Assembly: GCF_023242315.1 (NCBI RefSeq)
Contig: NZ_JALLIY010000007.1
Coordinates: 1-64,000, forward strand
Reading direction: 5' to 3'
From: Pseudomonas sp. MWU13-2105
GTDB taxonomy: Bacteria; Pseudomonadota; Gammaproteobacteria; Pseudomonadales; Pseudomonadaceae
Length of the DNA stretch: 64,000 nt
Shown: positions 33,891 through 43,126 of the stretch, in pieces
Layout of the letters: each line of letters opens with the position of its first letter
Numbering within the stretch: the first letter of the stretch is position 1
The notes under the pieces: generated by a model
Databases searched by the model: none
Told to the model about the DNA's origin: nothing
What the model saw: the letters and a program-made list of their open reading frames with translations, nothing else
Translations under genes and position numbers: made by a program

Positions 33891-36800
33891 TCAGAGGGGC
33901 AGATGCCGACTCAACAACGCCCGCAACGCCGCCGGCTTCACCGGCTTGGCCAGGTACTCCAACCCCGCCCCATGCACCTGTGCGACGGTTTCCGGGCGCA
34001 GGTCGGCGCTGATCACCACGCCGGGCAGCGGTTCCGCCAGGCGCGTGCGCATCCAGGTCATCAATCCGGTACCGGTCTCGCCGTCGTCCAGGTGATAGTC
34101 CACCAGCGCCAGTTGCGGACGCAGGCCGCCATCGAGCAAGGCCGCGCACTCCTCGCGATTGCGCGCGGTCGAAACCCGGCAGCCCCAACGGGTCAGCAGG
34201 CTGTGCATGCCGATCAGGATGCTGTCTTCGTTATCCACGCATAATACCTGCGCCCCGCTCAATGCATGGCCGTTGACGGGCGCGGCCTTGCCGGCCGCAC
34301 TCGCCGGATGACTGGCAATCGGCACGCTGACGCTGAACACACTGCCGTGCCCCGGCCAGGAACGCACTTGCAGGTGATGGCCGAGCACCCGGCAGAGCCC
34401 GTCGGCAATCGCCAGGCCCAGCCCCAGGCCTTTTTCGGCGCGGGTCTGGTGGCTGTCGAGGCGTTTGAATTCCTCGAAAATCACCTGGCGCTTGTCCTCG
34501 GGAATACCCGGGCCGCGGTCCCAGACCTCCAGCGACAGCTGCCCGCCCTGGCGCCGCACGCCGAGCAGGACCGGCCCCTTGGCGTAGCGGAAGGCATTGG
34601 TCAGGAAGTTCTGCAGGATCCGCCGCAACAGCTTGATATCGCTGTTCACCGGCAAGCGGCTGCCACGCACCCGGAAGCTCATGCCTTGCTCCTGGGCCAG
34701 GGCCTTGAATTCCGCGCCGAGGGTGTCGAACAGTTCGTTGAGGACAAAGGGTTGCGGATTGGGTGTGATCTTGCCGTTCTCCAGGCGCGAGATATCCAGC
34801 AGGTCGCTGATCAGGTCTTCGGCCGAGCGCAGCGAGCTGTCCAGGTGCTGGACCAGTTGCTTGGCTTCCTGGGACAGGCTGTCGTCCTGATGGGAAAGTG
34901 CGGCGGAGAACAGCCGGGCGGCGTTCAGCGGCTGCATCAGGTCGTGGCTGACCGCCGCGAGGAAGCGGGTCTTGGATTGGTTGGCCGCTTCCGCCGTGCC
35001 CTTGGCCTCGGTCAGCGCCAGGTTCAGTTGCGACAGTTCGTGGGTTCGTTCGGCGACGCGCCGTTCCAGGCCCTCGTTGGCTTCGGTGAGGGCCTGTTCG
35101 GCCTCGCGGAACGCGGTGATGTCGGTGAAACTCATGACAAAACCGCCACCGGGCATCGGGTTGCCGATCAGCTCGATCACCCGGCCGTTGGGGAACAGTC
35201 GTTCCGAGGTATGCGCGCGGCCCTGGCGCATCCAGTGCAGGCGCCGAGCGACATGCACTTCGGCCTCGCCGGGGCCGCACAGGCCGCGTTCGGCGTTGTA
35301 ACGGATGATATCGGCAATCGGCCGACCGACGCTGATCAGGCCGTCCGGGTAGTTGAACAGCTCCAGGTAACGTCGGTTCCAGGCCACCAGTTTCAGTGAC
35401 TGGTCGACCACGCTGATGCCTTGGGTGATGTTTTCGATGGCGCCTTGCAGCAAGGCACGGTTGAACTGGAGTACTTCGGAGGCTTCGTCGGCGATCTTGA
35501 CGACATCTTCGAGCTGCATTTCGCGCCCTTCGATGGCGGCCTTTACCACCGCGCGGGTCGAGGAGGCGCCGAGGACCCCGGCCAGCAGGCGTTCGGTGTG
35601 GGCGATCCAGTCGCTGTCGGCGTTCTGGTTCGGGTTGAAACCCTTGCCCTGGCGGTAGGCGAAACGGATAAAACTCTGGCGCGCGCGTTCCTCGCCGACA
35701 AAGCGCGCGGCGAGGCTCAGCAGGTCCTCGATCTGCACCGCCAGCATCGAGCGGGCACTGGGGCGGGCGTGGAGTTCCTGGCCGATGAAGCGCCCGGCCT
35801 GCCAGTGCTCGGAGACTCGCGTGCGCGACAGCACCGAGACCCAGGCGAACAGGGTGAAGTTGCCCGCCAGCGACAGCACCACGCCTTGGGTCAGGGGGCT
35901 GATCGGCAGGTTCAACGGGTTGCCGTGGAGCCAGGCCAAGCCGGGGAAGCTGCTCAGCGACCAGCCCAGGCTGCGGGCGGCGATCGGCAGGATCAGGGTA
36001 TAGAACCAGAGGAACGTGCCCCCGGCGATACCGGCAAACACCCCGCGCCGGTTGGCCTGTTTCCAGTACAGCGCGCCGAGCATGGCCGGCGCCAGTTGGG
36101 TCACGGCGGCGAAGGCGATCTGGCCGATGGTCGCCAGGCTCGCGGTCGAGCCCAGCAGCCGGTAGCTGACGTAGGCCAGCAGCAGAATGGCGACGATGCT
36201 GATCCGGCGTACCGAGAGCATCCAGTGGCGGAACGCTTCGAACGGCCGCTCGGAGTTCTGTCGCCGCAGCAGCCAGGGCAGCAGCATGTCGTTGGAGACC
36301 ATGGTCGACAGTGCGACGCTGGCGACAATCACCATGCCGGTGGCCGCCGAGGCACCGCCGATAAAGGCCAGCAAGGCCAGCGCCGGATGGGCCTGGGCCA
36401 GCGGCAGGCTGATGACGTAGGAATCGCGCAACACATCGGTGGGCAGCATCATGCGCCCGGCCAGGGCAATCGGCACCACGAACAAGGCCGCGAGGATCAG
36501 GTAGGCGGGGAACACCCACTTGGCCAGGCGCAGGTCCTGGGGCTCGATGTTCTCCACCACGGTGACATGGAACTGCCGGGGCAGGCAGATGATCGCCATC
36601 ATCGCCACGCCGGTCTGTACCACCATGGACGGCCAGTTGACCGTTTCCTCCCAGTATTCGGCCAGCAGCGCCGAGGTCCGGGCCTGGTTGAACAGATCAT
36701 CGAAGCCGTCATACAGGCCGTAGGTGACGAAGGCGCCGACGGCGAGAAAGGCAAACAGCTTGACCAGGGCCTCGAAGGCGATTGCCAGCACCATGCCGCG

Positions 36801-37361
36801 ATGGTGTTCGGTGGCGTCGAGGTTACGGGTGCCGAAGACGATGGTGAACAGCGCCAGGATCAGCGAGACGATCAGTGCCGTGTCCTGGGCCCGCACTCCC
36901 ATGGCGTCGGCTCCGGCGCCGATCAACAGGTTGACGCCGAGGACTATGCCCTTCAGTTGCAGGGCGATATACGGCAACACGCCGACCATGCAGATCAATG
37001 CCACCACCACCGCCAGGGACTGCGACTTGCCATAGCGGGCGGCGATGAAGTCGGCGATGGAAGTGATGTTTTCCTGTTTGCTGATCAGCACCATCTTTTG
37101 CAGGACCCAGGGCGCGAATACCAGCAACAGCACGGGGCCCAGGTAGATCGGCAGGAAGGCCCAGAGCTGGTCGGCGGCCTGGCCGACCGCGCCGAAGAAG
37201 GTCCAGCTGGTGCAATAGACTGCCAGCGACAGGCTGTACACCCAGGCGCGCATACGCGGCGGCAGGGCCGCACTGCGACGGTCGCCATAAAAGGCGATGG
37301 CGAACATGATGGCCATATAGGCCAGGGCGACGGCGGCGATCAGCCCGCTGGACAGCGACAT
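33891..37361 (-). CDS. CrbS-like SSF-symporter hybrid sensor histidine kinase/response regulator
   Basis: The 1156-residue protein begins at the ATG at 37361 with GGGAG just upstream. Residues about 1-490 form a sodium:solute-symporter domain with about 13 helices (EALVKLFAFLAVGAFVTYG, IGGASAATGMVIVASVAL). A PAS region (about 650-760) is followed by a HisKA helix with FLAAVSHDLMQPLNAARLF, then an HATPase with NFLTNAFRYAKGPV and WDRGPGIPEDKRQ. The C-terminal receiver has VLCVDNEDSIL and the phospho-acceptor Asp in LALVDYHLDD. This architecture is that of CrbS, linked in Pseudomonas to control of acetate use. The cognate regulator is not in the window. Confidence 0.85.
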   Translation of the reverse strand: MSLSSGLIAAVALAYMAIMFAIAFYGDRRSAALPPRMRAWVYSLSLAVYCTSWTFFGAVGQAADQLWAFLPIYLGPVLLLVFAPWVLQKMVLISKQENITSIADFIAARYGKSQSLAVVVALICMVGVLPYIALQLKGIVLGVNLLIGAGADAMGVRAQDTALIVSLILALFTIVFGTRNLDATEHHRGMVLAIAFEALVKLFAFLAVGAFVTYGLYDGFDDLFNQARTSALLAEYWEETVNWPSMVVQTGVAMMAIICLPRQFHVTVVENIEPQDLRLAKWVFPAYLILAALFVVPIALAGRMMLPTDVLRDSYVISLPLAQAHPALALLAFIGGASAATGMVIVASVALSTMVSNDMLLPWLLRRQNSERPFEAFRHWMLSVRRISIVAILLLAYVSYRLLGSTASLATIGQIAFAAVTQLAPAMLGALYWKQANRRGVFAGIAGGTFLWFYTLILPIAARSLGWSLSSFPGLAWLHGNPLNLPISPLTQGVVLSLAGNFTLFAWVSVLSRTRVSEHWQAGRFIGQELHARPSARSMLAVQIEDLLSLAARFVGEERARQSFIRFAYRQGKGFNPNQNADSDWIAHTERLLAGVLGASSTRAVVKAAIEGREMQLEDVVKIADEASEVLQFNRALLQGAIENITQGISVVDQSLKLVAWNRRYLELFNYPDGLISVGRPIADIIRYNAERGLCGPGEAEVHVARRLHWMRQGRAHTSERLFPNGRVIELIGNPMPGGGFVMSFTDITAFREAEQALTEANEGLERRVAERTHELSQLNLALTEAKGTAEAANQSKTRFLAAVSHDLMQPLNAARLFSAALSHQDDSLSQEAKQLVQHLDSSLRSAEDLISDLLDISRLENGKITPNPQPFVLNELFDTLGAEFKALAQEQGMSFRVRGSRLPVNSDIKLLRRILQNFLTNAFRYAKGPVLLGVRRQGGQLSLEVWDRGPGIPEDKRQVIFEEFKRLDSHQTRAEKGLGLGLAIADGLCRVLGHHLQVRSWPGHGSVFSVSVPIASHPASAAGKAAPVNGHALSGAQVLCVDNEDSILIGMHSLLTRWGCRVSTARNREECAALLDGGLRPQLALVDYHLDDGETGTGLMTWMRTRLAEPLPGVVISADLRPETVAQVHGAGLEYLAKPVKPAALRALLSRHLPL

Positions 37362-37486
37362 GGAAACTCCCGGCAAAAGACATCCCCCAGGGCGGTCCAG
37401 CCCTCGGCGCTACAGTCTCGCACGATGGCCGGGCGGCGTCAGTGTCGACCAAGGTCGCAGCGTGGTGGAGTGTCGCGGCTGGCTGT

Positions 37487-38026
37487 TCAGCCGTGCAGGG
37501 CGAGCTCTATCTGCCGGTGCAAGGCCTCGACACTCAACGGCTTTTCCGCGAACAGCACCCGGAACACCGTCGGCGCGACGATCAGGTCGAGCAGGCGCTC
37601 GACGCTGGGCGGCGTTGCCTGCGGGTAACGATCCAGAATGGTCTGTAACTGCCCGCCGAGAATGGTCGTGCAATAGCCGGTGCTGGGGCGGCATTGCACG
37701 TCACGCATCATCTGTCGGCCCGGTTCCGAGCTGATCTCATCCAGATACTGCTCGGCCCAGGCTTGCAGGTCGCCGCGCAGGCTGCCGGTATTGGCCGGCT
37801 CGGCGTCCGGGCGCATGCGCGCAAAGGCCACATCCGCCAATAGCGCCGCCAGGTCGCCCCAGCGCCGATAGATGGTCGAAGGCGTGACGCCGGCCCGTGT
37901 CGCGATCTGCGGGACCGTCAGGCTCGCGCGCTCCTGCTCCTCGAGAAGCGCGCGGACCGCTTGATGAATCGATTCCTGCACCCGCGCACTGCGGCCACCC
38001 GGACGTACACTTTCTTTGATCGCCAT
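37487..38026 (-). CDS. TetR family transcriptional regulator
   Basis: The 179-residue protein has an N-terminal TetR helix-turn-helix (ALLEEQERASLTVPQIATRAGVTPSTIYRRWGDLAALLAD). A helical ligand domain follows, with QMMRDVQCRP and RVLFAEKPLSVEALHRQI. It is divergent from the MFS gene at 38127, with about 100 bp between starts, so it most likely represses that exporter. The inducer is unknown. Confidence 0.85.
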   Translation of the reverse strand: MAIKESVRPGGRSARVQESIHQAVRALLEEQERASLTVPQIATRAGVTPSTIYRRWGDLAALLADVAFARMRPDAEPANTGSLRGDLQAWAEQYLDEISSEPGRQMMRDVQCRPSTGYCTTILGGQLQTILDRYPQATPPSVERLLDLIVAPTVFRVLFAEKPLSVEALHRQIELALHG

Positions 38027-38126
38027 GTCAAAACCTTAACACAAAGAATTTGCTTTAAGAGAAAGCCCGTAGCACACTTCGCAAAAGCAATGTCTTAGCT
38101 TTTGTGCCTTGCCGTGGAGTGTGCCC

Positions 38127-39323
38127 ATGTCCAATAGCGTCGAAACACCCGTTTCCAACCGCGCCAGCCTGGTGTTCCTGTCGCTCGGCTTGCTGACCTT
38201 CCTGGCCGCCTCCAGCGCACCGACGCCCTTGTACCACCTGTATCAGGAAACCCTGCAGTTTTCCGCGGCGACCCTGACGCTGATCTTCGGAGTGTATGCC
38301 CTGAGTCTGCTGGCGGCGCTGCTGACGGTCGGTTCGTTGTCCGACCATCTGGGCCGCCGGCCGGTGATCTTTGCGGCATTGTTGCTGGATATCGGTGCGA
38401 TGTGGCTGTTCATCTCGGCCGACAGCGCCGCAGGGTTGATCGCCGCACGGGCACTGCAAGGGTTTGCCACCGGCATGGCTACCAGCGTACTGGGTGCGTC
38501 CCTGCTGGACAACGACAACCGCAAGGGGCCGTTGATCAACAGTATTGCACCGTTGCTGGGGATGGCTTGCGGTGGCCTCGGCTCCGGTTTACTGGTGGAG
38601 TTCGCGCCACATCCGATGCAGTTGGTGTACTGGATGCTGTTCGGCCTGCTGGTCGTGCAGGCGGCCGTTGTCTGGCGCCTGCCGGAAACGGTCAGTGCAC
38701 AGCCGGGCGCGCTGGCGTCGTTGCGCCCGACCCTGCATGTGCCAGCACAAGCGCGCAAGGCCCTGTGGATAGCCTTGCCGGTGGACGTCGCGGTCTGGGC
38801 CATGGGCGGTTTCTACTTGTCACTCGCGCCTTCGCTGGTACGCGCCGCGACCGGCTCGACCTCCAATCTGATCGGTGGCGTGCTGGTGGCGGTGCTGACC
38901 CTCAGCGGCGCGTTGGCGATTTTCAGCCTGCGCAATCGTCCGGCGCAAAAGACCCTGCGCCTGGGGGCGGTACTGCTGGCCATAGGTGTCAGCCTGATTT
39001 TGCTGGCGGCGCACAGTGGCAGTCTCCCTCTGTTCTTATTCGCCACCTTGGTGGCGGGCAGCGGCTTCGGTTCGGGCTTCCTCGGCGCGTTGCGCAGTGT
39101 GGTACCGCTGGCCTTGCCGCATGAGCGGGCAGGATTGATGTCGGCCTTTTATGCGCTGAGCTACCTGGCGTTCTGCCTGCCGGCATTGCTGGCGGGCAAC
39201 CTGTGCCGCCGTTTCGGCCTGATCGCCACGACCGACGGCTACGGCGTGATGTTGATCGGGCTGTCCCTGGGGGCCTTGCTGATGTTGCTGTGGCGTCGTC
39301 CGGCGCGGGACCTGTTGGCCTGA
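38127..39323 (+). CDS. MFS transporter
   Basis: The 398-residue protein has 12 predicted helices and MFS motif A (VGSLSDHLGRRPVIFAALLL). LTFLAASSAPTPLYHLYQ in helix 1 is typical of a drug-efflux-like subgroup. The start at 38127 (MSNSVETPVSNR) has GTGGAG about 10 nt upstream. It is probably regulated by the divergent TetR protein. The substrate cannot be inferred. Confidence 0.85.
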   Translation: MSNSVETPVSNRASLVFLSLGLLTFLAASSAPTPLYHLYQETLQFSAATLTLIFGVYALSLLAALLTVGSLSDHLGRRPVIFAALLLDIGAMWLFISADSAAGLIAARALQGFATGMATSVLGASLLDNDNRKGPLINSIAPLLGMACGGLGSGLLVEFAPHPMQLVYWMLFGLLVVQAAVVWRLPETVSAQPGALASLRPTLHVPAQARKALWIALPVDVAVWAMGGFYLSLAPSLVRAATGSTSNLIGGVLVAVLTLSGALAIFSLRNRPAQKTLRLGAVLLAIGVSLILLAAHSGSLPLFLFATLVAGSGFGSGFLGALRSVVPLALPHERAGLMSAFYALSYLAFCLPALLAGNLCRRFGLIATTDGYGVMLIGLSLGALLMLLWRRPARDLLA

Positions 39324-39412
39324 GCGTGTCGGCCAACTGATCGGTTATTGCAAGATCAACGACGGGGCGTTGGTCAGACTGGGGTCCTTTACCGGAATGA
39401 CCACGGCGCGCC

Positions 39413-40192
39413 ATGACCACTCCCACACGCTCCGGCCTTCGGGCGCCCTTGCCGGCGTCCACGCAGTTGGCCTTGAGGCTCCAGTCCGCGGACCTGACGC
39501 AGATGCTCGGCCTGTTGCAGGAGGTGGCCTGGCAACCACTGTCCGCCCAGGCTCGATTGTTCCTGCAACCCGAGAGTCTGTTCGGCCTGCACCAATTGCT
39601 CGGTCATGTGTTGCCCTCGCGGCGGATGCGCCCCCAGGGCGCGGCGCCCATGGCCTTTGCCCTGCAGAGCCTGCGGCGGGCACTGTTGCACGAGCCCGAG
39701 CCGCGGCGTCGGGTCGAGCTGGCCCATGACTGCGTCGATGCATTGCTGCTCAAGACCCGGGGCGTATGGATTGGCAAGCGCATTGCCCAGTTGCATGGCC
39801 TGGAAGCCATGGATGTGGCGACCCAGGGGTTTATCGGACTGATCCAGGCCTGTGCGGCGATTCTCCGTGATCATGCCTTTGTCCGGGCGCGCCTGGGGAT
39901 TGCTGCCGGTTGGTTCGGTGCGCACACCGGCGTCGCCGCGAGGCTGGGCAAGGTCGGCACCTATGGCTCCGGCGGGCATATCAACCGGGCACGGTTTGCG
40001 ATTTTGCGCAGTGCGTTGGTGCGTGGCGATGAAATCAAGCGGCCAATATCGGGTATGGAGCCGGTGCTGGATGCCGCTTGGTTGCGCAGGGAGGCTCAAC
40101 TGGATATGTATCGTATGGAGCAAGGGGCGGATGAACAGGGTCAATATGGGAGCGGAGCTTGTCGGATCGCCGCACCGCCGCGAAGCTTTTAG
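39413..40192 (+). CDS. Conserved hypothetical protein with REP-derived C-terminus
   Basis: The 259-residue protein contains VELAHDCVDALLLKTRGVWIGKRIAQ, then GLIQACAAILRDHAFVRARLG and GAHTGVAARLGKVGTYGSGGHINR. It is soluble and basic, and the family is unknown to me. The last 20 or so residues (YGSGACRIAAPPRSF) are translated from a degenerate REP unit that also supplies the stop codon. The antisense ORF over the same region lacks any recognisable motif and was rejected. Confidence 0.6.
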   Translation: MTTPTRSGLRAPLPASTQLALRLQSADLTQMLGLLQEVAWQPLSAQARLFLQPESLFGLHQLLGHVLPSRRMRPQGAAPMAFALQSLRRALLHEPEPRRRVELAHDCVDALLLKTRGVWIGKRIAQLHGLEAMDVATQGFIGLIQACAAILRDHAFVRARLGIAAGWFGAHTGVAARLGKVGTYGSGGHINRARFAILRSALVRGDEIKRPISGMEPVLDAAWLRREAQLDMYRMEQGADEQGQYGSGACRIAAPPRSF

Positions 40193-40243
40193 CGCTCTTG
40201 CGGGCCTCTTCGCAAGCAAGCTCTGCTCGCACAAGGGCGATTG
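40145..40243. repeat. Degenerate REP pair (GGGAGCGGAGCTTGCCCGCG type)
   Basis: TATGGGAGCGGAGCTTGTCGG at the left and an inverted AGCAAGCTCTGCTCGCACA at the right flank CGAAGCTTTTAGCG. Intact relatives occur at 45010, 46729-46821 and 62443-62517. The left unit overlaps the 3' end of the preceding gene. Confidence 0.6.
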
Positions 40244-40323
40244 CGAGTTGATGGTCGGCATTGCTGTCGCCTGAGAAATCGTCATCGCCAGCAAGCTGGT
40301 TTCTGCAGGGGATGTATTCGGCG

Positions 40324-41289
40324 TCAGTGGGGTCGGCGCCCGATGAACTGCGCGCGGTAAGCCGACGGGGAAATCCGCAGCGAGGCGTGGAAATGCTGGC
40401 GCAACGACAAGGCCGTGCCGAATCCCGCCGCCAGGGCAATGCCTTCGATACTCTGGGCGTTGCTTTCCAGCAGGCGCTGGGCATGGCTCAGCCGTTGCCC
40501 CAGCAGCCACTGGCCCACGGTGGTCCCGGTCAGTTGCTTGAAATGCCGGGTGAATGAGCGGCGGCTCATGGCCGCTCGCTCCGCCAGTTCATCCAGGGAA
40601 TGGCTCCGGGTGAAGTTTTGCCCGAGCCATTGCAGCAGTTGCCCCATGCGATCCTGTTCGCCGGCCATGGGCAGGGGCCGCTCGATAAACTGTGCCTGGC
40701 CACCCGAGCGATGGGGCGCCACCACCAGGTGCCGGGCCACCTTGTGCGTGGCTTCGGCCCCGCACAGTTGCTGCATCAGATACAGGCAGCAATCCAGGCC
40801 GGCGGCGGTGCCGGCCGAGGTCAGCAACTGCCCGGACTCGGCATACAGCACATCGGCATCCAGCAGTACCCGGGGGTATTTGCGGGCGAAGGTCGCGGCC
40901 CAATTCCAGTGGGTGGTGGCTTTGCGTCCGTCCAGCAGCCCTGCTTCGGCGAGGACAAAGGCCCCCAGGCACAGGCCGACGATCCGCGTACCTTTGCGGT
41001 GTGCCCCGCGCAGCGCTTCCAGCAACGGCTCTGGCGGCCGTTCTTCAGTGTCGCGCCAGGACGGCATGATGATCACGTCGGCCTGGCCAAGCACCTCAAG
41101 CCCATGATGAACCTGGATCTCGAACCCCGCCGAGGTCCGCAGTGGGCCTGGCTCGAAGCCGCAGACCCTGAGGGAAAAGCGCGGCATCTCGACGCCTTCG
41201 CGCTGCTCATCGAATACCAGCGTGGGTACGGACAGATGAAAAGGGCTGATGTCGTTGAAGGCGATTACGGCGATATCGATCGTGGTCAT
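40324..41289 (-). CDS. GlxA-type AraC family transcriptional regulator
   Basis: The 321-residue protein joins an N-terminal DJ-1/PfpI domain (IDIAVIAFNDISPFHLSVP, then IVGLCLGAFVLAEAGLLDG with the nucleophile-elbow Cys) to a C-terminal AraC domain. The latter has two helix-turn-helix units: LDELAERAAMSRRSFTRHFKQLTG and GIALAAGFGTALSLRQHFHA. The start is the ATG at 41289. It is divergent from the small cupin gene, about 175 bp away, and may control it. Confidence 0.88.
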   Translation of the reverse strand: MTTIDIAVIAFNDISPFHLSVPTLVFDEQREGVEMPRFSLRVCGFEPGPLRTSAGFEIQVHHGLEVLGQADVIIMPSWRDTEERPPEPLLEALRGAHRKGTRIVGLCLGAFVLAEAGLLDGRKATTHWNWAATFARKYPRVLLDADVLYAESGQLLTSAGTAAGLDCCLYLMQQLCGAEATHKVARHLVVAPHRSGGQAQFIERPLPMAGEQDRMGQLLQWLGQNFTRSHSLDELAERAAMSRRSFTRHFKQLTGTTVGQWLLGQRLSHAQRLLESNAQSIEGIALAAGFGTALSLRQHFHASLRISPSAYRAQFIGRRPH

Positions 41290-41413
41290 CGGCTGTGGGC
41301 TCGGAGCAGCAATTTGGCCCGATCTTATCGAAGATTGTCTTTCGGGCCACTTATTAATGTACGGACTGCGCGCAATCATGAGTCCTCGAAAATACCCGAC
41401 AAGGAGCCAGCCC

Positions 41414-41467
41414 ATGCCCTGTTCTTCGATCCCGACGTCCCAACCACAGGCGTGGCAACGCCCATGA
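41414..41467 (+). CDS. 17-codon leader ORF upstream of the cupin gene
   Basis: ATG at 41414 has an excellent AAGGAG 7 nt upstream and encodes MPCSSIPTSQPQAWQRP. Its TGA overlaps the cupin ATG (ATGA). The cupin start itself has no obvious ribosome-binding site, so it probably depends on translation of this leader. Confidence 0.4.
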   Translation: MPCSSIPTSQPQAWQRP

Positions 41468-41775
41468 CGATCATCCGCAGCCGCGACTTCACCGGCAGCC
41501 GTCCCTGGGCGGCGCTGGATATTGCCAGCATGAACGGCATCGGCACCCGCTTGCACTGGACCGACCAACCCTATATTTGGCACGTCAATGACGGTCAGGA
41601 GGTGTTTGTGGTGCTCGATGGCCAGGTCCGCATGCGTTATCGCAAGGATGGAGTCGAGCAGGCCGTGGTGCTGGAGGTCGGCGATATTTTTTACGCGGAA
41701 ATCGGTTGTGAGCACCTGGCTGAACCCTTGGGCGAGGTGCGGGTGCTGGTGATCGAAACCGAAGGCAGTCTCTGA
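41464..41775 (+). CDS. Cupin domain protein
   Basis: The 103-residue protein is a single cupin barrel. Conserved metal-site stretches are IWHVNDGQEVFVVLDGQVRMRY (two adjoining pieces) and GDIFYAEIGCEHLAEP, containing the expected His and Glu residues. Small cupins of this type bind small ligands or act as isomerases or dioxygenases. The function here is unknown. The ATG at 41464 overlaps the stop of a 17-codon leader ORF. Confidence 0.75.
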   Translation: MTIIRSRDFTGSRPWAALDIASMNGIGTRLHWTDQPYIWHVNDGQEVFVVLDGQVRMRYRKDGVEQAVVLEVGDIFYAEIGCEHLAEPLGEVRVLVIETEGSL

Positions 41776-41880
41776 ATGTTTATCTATAAAATAGATAACA
41801 GTTAGAGAAAATACCCGTTATATGGATATTCGATCCGGTTCTATGATGGCTGCAACCTCACCCGAGGACAGGAGTCAGCC

Positions 41881-43035
41881 ATGCAAACGTGCGCCAATAG
41901 TGTCAAATTCGGAATCCGGCCTTTAGGCCACCTGCAGCATCCCCGCGAAGTGATTCGCCAGTTCACCCCGAACTGGTTCGCCGCCACCATGGGCACCGGT
42001 GTCCTGGCGCTGGCCCTGGCGCAGTTGCCGTTTGAAATCCCTGGCCAACGAGCCTTCGCCGAAGGCCTGTGGCTGTTCAATATCCTGCTGTTCGCCGTGT
42101 TCAGCCTGCTCTACGGCGCGCGCTGGGTGTTGTTCTTCCATGAGGCGCGGCGGATTTTCGGGCATTCCACGGTCTCGATGTTCTTCGGCACCATTCCCAT
42201 GGGGCTGGCGACCATCATCAACGGTTTCCTGGTCTTCGGCGTGCCGCGCTGGGGCGATAGCGCGGTGCAGGTCGCCGAAGTGCTGTGGTGGATCGACGTG
42301 GCCATGTCCCTGGCCTGCGGCGTGCTGATTCCCTATCTGATGTTCACCCGCCAGGAGCACAGCATCGACCAGATGACGGCGGTCTGGCTGCTGCCGGTGG
42401 TGGCCGCGGAAGTGGCGTCGGCCAGCGGTGGCCTGCTGGCGCCGCACCTGCTCGATCCCCATCTGCAATTCAATGTGTTGATCACCAGCTATGTGCTCTG
42501 GGCGTTTTCGGTGCCGGTGGCGTTCAGCATCCTGGTGATCCTGCTGTTGCGCATGGCCTTGCACAAGTTGCCCCATGAAAACATGGCGGCTTCGAGTTGG
42601 TTGGCGTTGGGGCCGATCGGTACCGGTGCGCTGGGCATGCTGTTGCTGGGGGCGGATTCGCCAGCGATTTTCACCGCCAACGGACTATCGGGTGTGGGCG
42701 AGATCGCCAGCGGCCTGGGCCTGGTCGCCGGGCTCATCCTCTGGGGCCTGGGCCTGTGGTGGATGCTGATGGCGGTGTTGATCACCCTGCGTTATTTGCG
42801 CCGGGGCATCCCGTTCAATCTCGGCTGGTGGGGTTTCACCTTTCCGTTGGGGGTCTACTCCCTGGCGACCTTGAAGTTGGCCAGCACTTTGCACCTGGGT
42901 TTTTTCAGCGGCTTCGGCCTGTTGCTGGTGGCGTTGCTGGCGGTGCTCTGGCTGATTGTCGGTTCGCGGACCCTGCGCGGGGCCTATAAAGGCGAGCTTT
43001 TTGTTTCACCTTGCCTGGCAGGAATAGCGAAATAG
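41881..43035 (+). CDS. TDT-family (TehA/SLAC1-like) C4-dicarboxylate/anion transporter
   Basis: The 384-residue membrane protein has about ten helices. It opens with REVIRQFTPNWFAATMGTGVLALAL, typical of the TDT family (malate permease Mae1, TehA, sulfite exporter Ssu1). The inner repeats include FFGTIPMGLATIINGFLVFG and the C-terminal LGWWGFTFPLGVYSLATLKLA. The substrate may be a dicarboxylate or sulfite. Sequence alone does not decide. AGGAG precedes the ATG. Confidence 0.85.
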   Translation: MQTCANSVKFGIRPLGHLQHPREVIRQFTPNWFAATMGTGVLALALAQLPFEIPGQRAFAEGLWLFNILLFAVFSLLYGARWVLFFHEARRIFGHSTVSMFFGTIPMGLATIINGFLVFGVPRWGDSAVQVAEVLWWIDVAMSLACGVLIPYLMFTRQEHSIDQMTAVWLLPVVAAEVASASGGLLAPHLLDPHLQFNVLITSYVLWAFSVPVAFSILVILLLRMALHKLPHENMAASSWLALGPIGTGALGMLLLGADSPAIFTANGLSGVGEIASGLGLVAGLILWGLGLWWMLMAVLITLRYLRRGIPFNLGWWGFTFPLGVYSLATLKLASTLHLGFFSGFGLLLVALLAVLWLIVGSRTLRGAYKGELFVSPCLAGIAK

Positions 43036-43126
43036 TTGCCCGATATTAGGTAAGGTTGTGGCTCGAGGGCGGTGATCCGCCTTCCAACAAGAAAGCCGCT
43101 CTCGGCGCCACTCAGGTACAGGGAAG

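Noticed and set aside
35421-37628. A 735-residue plus-strand ORF opposite the sensor kinase
   Set aside because: Antisense shadow with low-complexity Gln/Gly/His composition and no recognisable domain.
39389-40510. A 373-residue minus-strand ORF over the hypothetical gene at 39413
   Set aside because: It spans the end of the GlxA-type regulator and a REP unit and has no conserved motifs. The plus-strand frame looks more protein-like.
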